Source of the DNA: Cyathus striatus
Taxonomy: Eukaryota; Basidiomycota; Agaricomycetes; Agaricales; Nidulariaceae
Reading direction: 5' to 3'
Assembly (NCBI GenBank): GCA_025738555.1
Contig: JAOVFP010000015.1
Location: 2,418,001 to 2,482,000, forward strand
DNA: 64,000 bases
The notes below the pieces were generated by a model. The model ran no database searches. It was not told the DNA's origin and saw only the letters and a list, made by a program, of their open reading frames with translations. Position numbers and translations under genes: made by a program. This document shows positions 59,604 through 64,000 of the stretch, in pieces. Position 1 is the first letter of the stretch. Each line of letters opens with the position of its first letter.

Positions 59604-60965
59604 ATGTTCTCTGCTTCTGCTCGCTCGGTCTTGGTTGCTCTCATTGTTTCTGCACTGGGTGCATCTGCTACGCAAAGTCTTTCACTGAAAGTCAGCGGTA
59701 TGTTTAACCCTTTCATAGAATAACGAACGGTCACTGGATTATTCATCATAGGGCCCGATGCTGTCACCGGCGTAGAAAATCTCAAGGTCATCACTACTCT
59801 CGTAAACACTGGCGACGAGACGTTGAAGGTTCTCAACGATCCTCGCAGCGTCTTGTCGAAGCTTCCCGCAAACAAATTCTCTATTACTGATGTCAAGGGT
59901 GCTCGGCCTAAGTTTAACGGTGTCAAAGCCAAATATTCTCCTCAGGCCGCCGCGAGTCTAGGAGCATATACTGTTTTGGCCCCAGGTGCATCTATCGACG
60001 TTACACACGACTGTAAGTTTCAGCAGTCGAAGCTCTCTTTTTCTGTGGCTTGAACTATTTACAGTGTCTGAGGCCTATAATTTTACTTCCTCGAGTTCTG
60101 GGGCTTATGACTTCGAGCCTGATAACATCTTCTATATTGTAAAGGAAGATGGAAAGGTGGCTTCTTTGTATGCCAATGAAGCACAGGTCCACACTGCAAG
60201 TGTAGCAGGGAATCTCGCTGTCGCACGCAGAGATGATTCTGCTCTCACCAAGCGCGCCACCTTTGTTAGCTGCAGCTCTACTCGTCAAACACAAATTACC
60301 GCCGCTGTAGAGTTATGCCTCTGAGTCCCTTTCATCATCTTTGGGAATCCTTGTTGTATTTTGACCTTGAAATGAAAAGCTACTTAAACGCCAATACCGG
60401 AGCGACTACCCGTTTTACCACCTGGTTTGGCGCCTTGACCACTGCGCGTCGCAGCACTGTGGTCTCCCAATATACTAAGATTTCTAGCAACACGTTCTCT
60501 TCTTACACATATGATTGTAGCTGTAGACTCTGCTTATGCTTATGTGTACCCTGGCACGTACGTGTATTGCCTACTATACTTCCACGGCTCGTCAATGCTT
60601 ACTATCTGTTTTTAGCTTCGGTCGCGCCTACTTATGCAGTGCGTAGATAGATGTCCATTACGTTTTGGGTAATATTGTACTTAACTATTCTTAGGTGCTT
60701 TCTGGAGTGCCTCCACCGCTGGTACCGACTCCAAGGTAAGTGGAGGGCCGAAACTTCTATATTTTCCACAATTCCTTACAGTATTTGTTATTAGGCGGGA
60801 ACTATCATTCATGAGTCTTCTCATTTCACTGCTAACGGAGGAACCGATGACTTCGCATACGGTCAAACGGCAGCCAAGGCCCTCGCTGTCAGCAATCCCG
60901 CTCGTGCTATCTTGAACGCCGATAACCACGAATATTTCTCGGAGAATAACCCATCCCTTTCCTAA
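59604..60965 (+). CDS. Secreted deuterolysin (M35) metalloprotease, frame-disrupted
   Basis: Zinc endopeptidase of the M35 family, often Lys-specific, secreted. The signal peptide is [20 protein letters not shown] (59604). The propeptide contains [20 protein letters not shown] and [17 protein letters not shown], where a KR processing site precedes the mature chain [17 protein letters not shown]. The mature part reads [17 protein letters not shown] and [13 protein letters not shown]. Then, in another frame, [13 protein letters not shown] continues through spliced exons to [19 protein letters not shown], which holds HExxH and the GTxxD zinc motif, ending [11 protein letters not shown]. Between DCS and DSAYAY the frame is off by one base (60516-60525), so the stored sequence would give a truncated, inactive product. 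Possibly a recent pseudogene or a sequence error. It converges on the sphingomyelinase gene (90 bases). Confidence 0.72.
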
Positions 60966-61055
60966 ATCTTTGAAATTCATTGCAGGAACAGAAGAGTAGA
61001 TTGTGTACTTTGTAACAAACAACGGCTGTAATATTTCCGCCGATTTGTACCAGCA

Positions 61056-64000
61056 TTATGATTGCACTGATCCGAATCCTTGCTTGCAATTTTGCATACC
61101 AATACTTGCTGAGCCGCTTCTGATGTAACATATTTTGGCGTCTATGCAATCACCTGTGCAAGGCTTAGTTCTGACAGAGCTTTTACCTTGAAATGTATTG
61201 AAGGTCTAAAAGAAAATATGTAAAACAATAACAATTCCATTTGTATTTCACAACTTACTGCGACCAGTGAATTATCGTTTGACATTGCTTCATGTACGGT
61301 CTGTAATCAATAACAGAAAGTTGTTGCTTCCGGAGCTCACCTTCTGTAACGAGATGCCACCATGTTGCATTCAGTGGGTCATTAGGTCCCCAGGTATTAA
61401 TACTACTCCCGTATGTCATACGTGTATTATACTCATAGGTATATGCTGGCCCTTGTTTTATCTGCGAGTCGAGAGCAGGAAATGAGTTTACATCGCTCTT
61501 CCAACTACAAATGTGTTAGCGCTCGTCGGGAGAGAGAGAGCTTAAACATACGTATGAGCATCTAGGATCTCAAATGTCTGAATATTTTTGATGATTAGGG
61601 AAGGCACTTCCTCGTAAATACGACTCACGGCAGAATCTATTTCGTAAACCCTGAATCCCGAATTAAGATTTGTTAGAGGCGTAAGGGATGGTCCGATCTG
61701 TATCGAGCGTTTTTAAGTCTCCCAAGATTACACTAGTATAAAACATACCCATGCAAGCGATTGCGCAGTCTCTGCACTCATAACAGTTCCGTTATTCGCG
61801 TAGAAAATCTGACGATACACTTAGTTTCTAGCGATCATTTTGACTTGGTGCGAAATTTACTAACGGACATTTGATCTTCATGTGTACTAAGGTAGGTCAA
61901 CTATTACCAGAAAATCATCTTTGAAAATCCTATTATAACTTACTGTCCAAAAAATATGTCTAACATCATACATATAAGTAAATTTTATGAAAGCAGAGGG
62001 AGGCTTCACTCACTGGCAATGACATGGGGAGAGAAGCGGTCGACGCTAGGATGCTTATCAGTCAAAATCAACAATACTATACTAGAAAATGTATCACATC
62101 TGATAAACTGAGTAACAGCCGTCATTAATTTCATGAATTATAGAGCGAGAATCCATACTTACACAAGTTGGTGGGGTTTTTAAGCGGATTGGTACCGTCC
62201 CAGCCGCTGAGGACATGTCCGATTATCCAAACTTGGAAGTAGAAAGTTTAGTTTCTTGTCTTCAGTAACTTTAGTTCAATTACTCACCTCGATCGCCGGA
62301 ATCTTCCGCATCCTGCAGTTCGTCTGTCAAGAATCGTAACATCCCAGAAACATCAGGGTTGGTCATATTGATATAGTTGAAGTAATTTGCACTAGAATGC
62401 AGATATAGGTTAAATAAGATAATATCATATCATTCCTTACCGATACCCTGATGTCATATCATGTTAATAGTAGAGGGTGGTGAATAAAAACCAGGACATT
62501 ACATAGGTTGGTATTGAGAGATATAACGCGAAGGCCATCCATGCGTCTGACTGCATATGCAGAGTAATGCGCCTTTGCTAATTTCACGGCAGCATCTGGT
62601 AACCAATTTTCATGTTGCCACAAGGCAGCAACGTGATCATAATTCCTAAGTAGCTTAGCTGACTTGAATAGCCTAGTAGCGGGAAAGTCCACCTACCAAC
62701 TAAACTGCTGCGCGAGCTGTCCTCCGAGTGTCTGCGGGGAGTCTTGCGCTCTAAAATCCAACGTAAGTAATAAATCGTGCCAAATAATAAATATGTGTAG
62801 CTACTGGTTATAACTATCGTGGTTTCCGAGAGTAGCATAAACAGGACCCGGTCCAAGCATTCGCTTAAATAAGTCGTAAATGATCGTCTTATACTGACGT
62901 TAGCACTGGGACGAGGTTGAAGCGGAGCTAAACATACTTCGGTATATTCAACATAACTCCTGGAGGAAAGTCATCAACGACTAAGCAAGCATCATAACCA
63001 AATGAAAGGGTATGCACCTCGATAGTTGGTTCTCTGGGTCATGGGATACCAGGTCACCAGTAAATAATGTCCAAGAGAAACCAGTGTCTGTAGTTTCAGT
63101 CAAAGTCGGAATCACTTCTAATGCAGCCAACCCTAAGGCGAGCGGCGTATCGCTGAAGTACTTTTGTTAAACATGTATTGCTGACTCCTCTGACATAGAA
63201 CTTACCATCGATACGTTCCAAATCGAGGTGCAGGGAACAGTGTTTCATTTGGACTCATCGTATTCGGATTATTTGACCTGCAGCAGGTTCCACTTGTACA
63301 ATTAGCTTCGGAACCAGTGGAGTAACCTGCAAAGATACGCAATAAGCTTTCACGGTTCAACGGTTTAACGGTTCACCAACGTGGATCAAGATGGATATCC
63401 GATATATGAAGCACCTTCAATCTTTTACCACTTCTTTGCTTCGGAGGTGGCAAAGGATTGGGCTTTGGTTTCATGAACCATCCTGTTAAATTGAGAGGAG
63501 ATGTAGGCGGAGCTGGGCACATGCTCCAAAAGTTTTGGCAGAACGCCTGTAGATTTGTTAGACAGCAAATTCAAAGGCGCATATATAAACTGGCCTGGCC
63601 ATCGTAACCCCCAACGTCAGCGCTAGAGATAATCTGGGTGACAACAGCTCCTATAGTTGTCCGCGAAAACATCACATCACAATTACTAGCCAAGTTCAAA
63701 GACTTGCAGGTAGCGATGAAGAAATCTGGACCTTTTTCAGGCGCAACCATTGACAAGAACTTTCCAACCTCTAAAATAGCCTGGCAGCGGGCGCACGAAT
63801 TATTGGAAAAGATAGGATTTGCAATGATGGAGTTCATCTGCATAATTGCACTATCGAACAGTTTCTGCGTGGATGCTACGGGAGGAAGAACATGGGGGTC
63901 AACGGTATCGTTTTGAGGAATGTGATTAGGGTTCGTCAAGGCAAGTGGATATATTTCATGCTATTGGAATACAATCAGCATATAAAACCCGCAAAATCTG
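61056..64000 (-). CDS. Acid sphingomyelinase-like phosphodiesterase, 5' end outside window
   Basis: Secreted or lysosome-type sphingomyelin phosphodiesterase with calcineurin-like metal centre. A saposin-B segment, SCARCQAILEVGKFLSMVAP with paired Cys, is followed by SMCPAPPTSPLNLTGWFMKP. Metal motifs: HISDIHLDPR, FTGDLVSHDP, YATLGNHDSYN, WIIGHVLSGWDG and FFGHTHEDQ (made by splicing). The C-terminus contains NDPLNATWWHLVTEAMSNDN, the Cys-rich TKPCTGDCIDAKICYIRSGS and CKQGFGSVQS before the stop at 61056-61058. Fourteen or more short exons, many ending in one or two codons. The N-terminal signal exon lies beyond position 64000. All metal ligands seem intact. Confidence 0.9.

Overview
This window is nuclear DNA from a filamentous basidiomycete, most likely an Agaricomycete. 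The genes are compact and cut by many introns of about 48-80 bases with GT...AG ends. Intergenic gaps are short, neighbouring genes often diverge or converge within 40-500 bases, and the protein families are fungal (Sho1, Ubp2-type protease, deuterolysin, TKL kinase with a C1 domain). I see no tRNA, rRNA, CRISPR array, convincing transposon or bacterial operon. I did not recognise an undescribed multi-gene system. The window is mostly housekeeping genes plus a few unusual gene-level features.

Layout. 0-2.5 kb: 3' part of an MFS transporter gene (minus). 2.7-4.2 kb: UDP-glucose 4-epimerase (minus). 4.5-7.1 kb: THO subunit THOC1/Hpr1 (minus), diverging from a small coiled-coil protein at 7.2 kb. 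7.5-13.4 kb is gene-poor, with one basic low-complexity protein at 9.4-10 kb. 13.4-18.3 kb: a large Ubp2-like deubiquitinase (minus). 18.8-20 kb: Zta1-like quinone oxidoreductase (minus), diverging from a TKL kinase with a C1 finger (20.5-22.7 kb). 23-25 kb: a tyrosine phosphatase and an NR2C2AP-like discoidin protein share a promoter. 25.2-29 kb: an unresolved small locus, an eEF2-lysine methyltransferase-like gene and a Wss1-like DNA-protein crosslink protease. 29.3-31.8 kb: a ricin-type beta-trefoil protein and an RRM-like protein. 32.2-35.1 kb: elongation factor eEF2. 35.7-36.5 kb: GNAT acetyltransferase. 37-44.1 kb: DNA polymerase epsilon catalytic subunit. 44.9-46.1 kb: osmosensor Sho1. 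46.8-48.9 kb: RNF10/Mag2 RING ligase. 49.2-51 kb: WBP11 splicing factor. 51.2-52.7 kb: F-box protein. 52.9-55.7 kb: a PhzF-like protein and an FAD monooxygenase, tail to tail. 56.2-58.4 kb: HIT hydrolase and a second F-box protein. 59.6-61 kb: a frame-disrupted secreted deuterolysin. 61.1 kb to the right edge: acid sphingomyelinase (5' end outside).

Functional links. Several genes concern genome maintenance and RNA handling: Pol epsilon, the Wss1-like protease, the THO subunit, WBP11 and RNF10. An enzyme of the eEF2-methylating family lies about 5 kb from eEF2 itself. The metabolic and secreted genes cluster towards the right end. Start codons and splice sites were assigned by eye from reading frame, splice consensus and family resemblance, so exon edges may be off by one exon in low-confidence genes.
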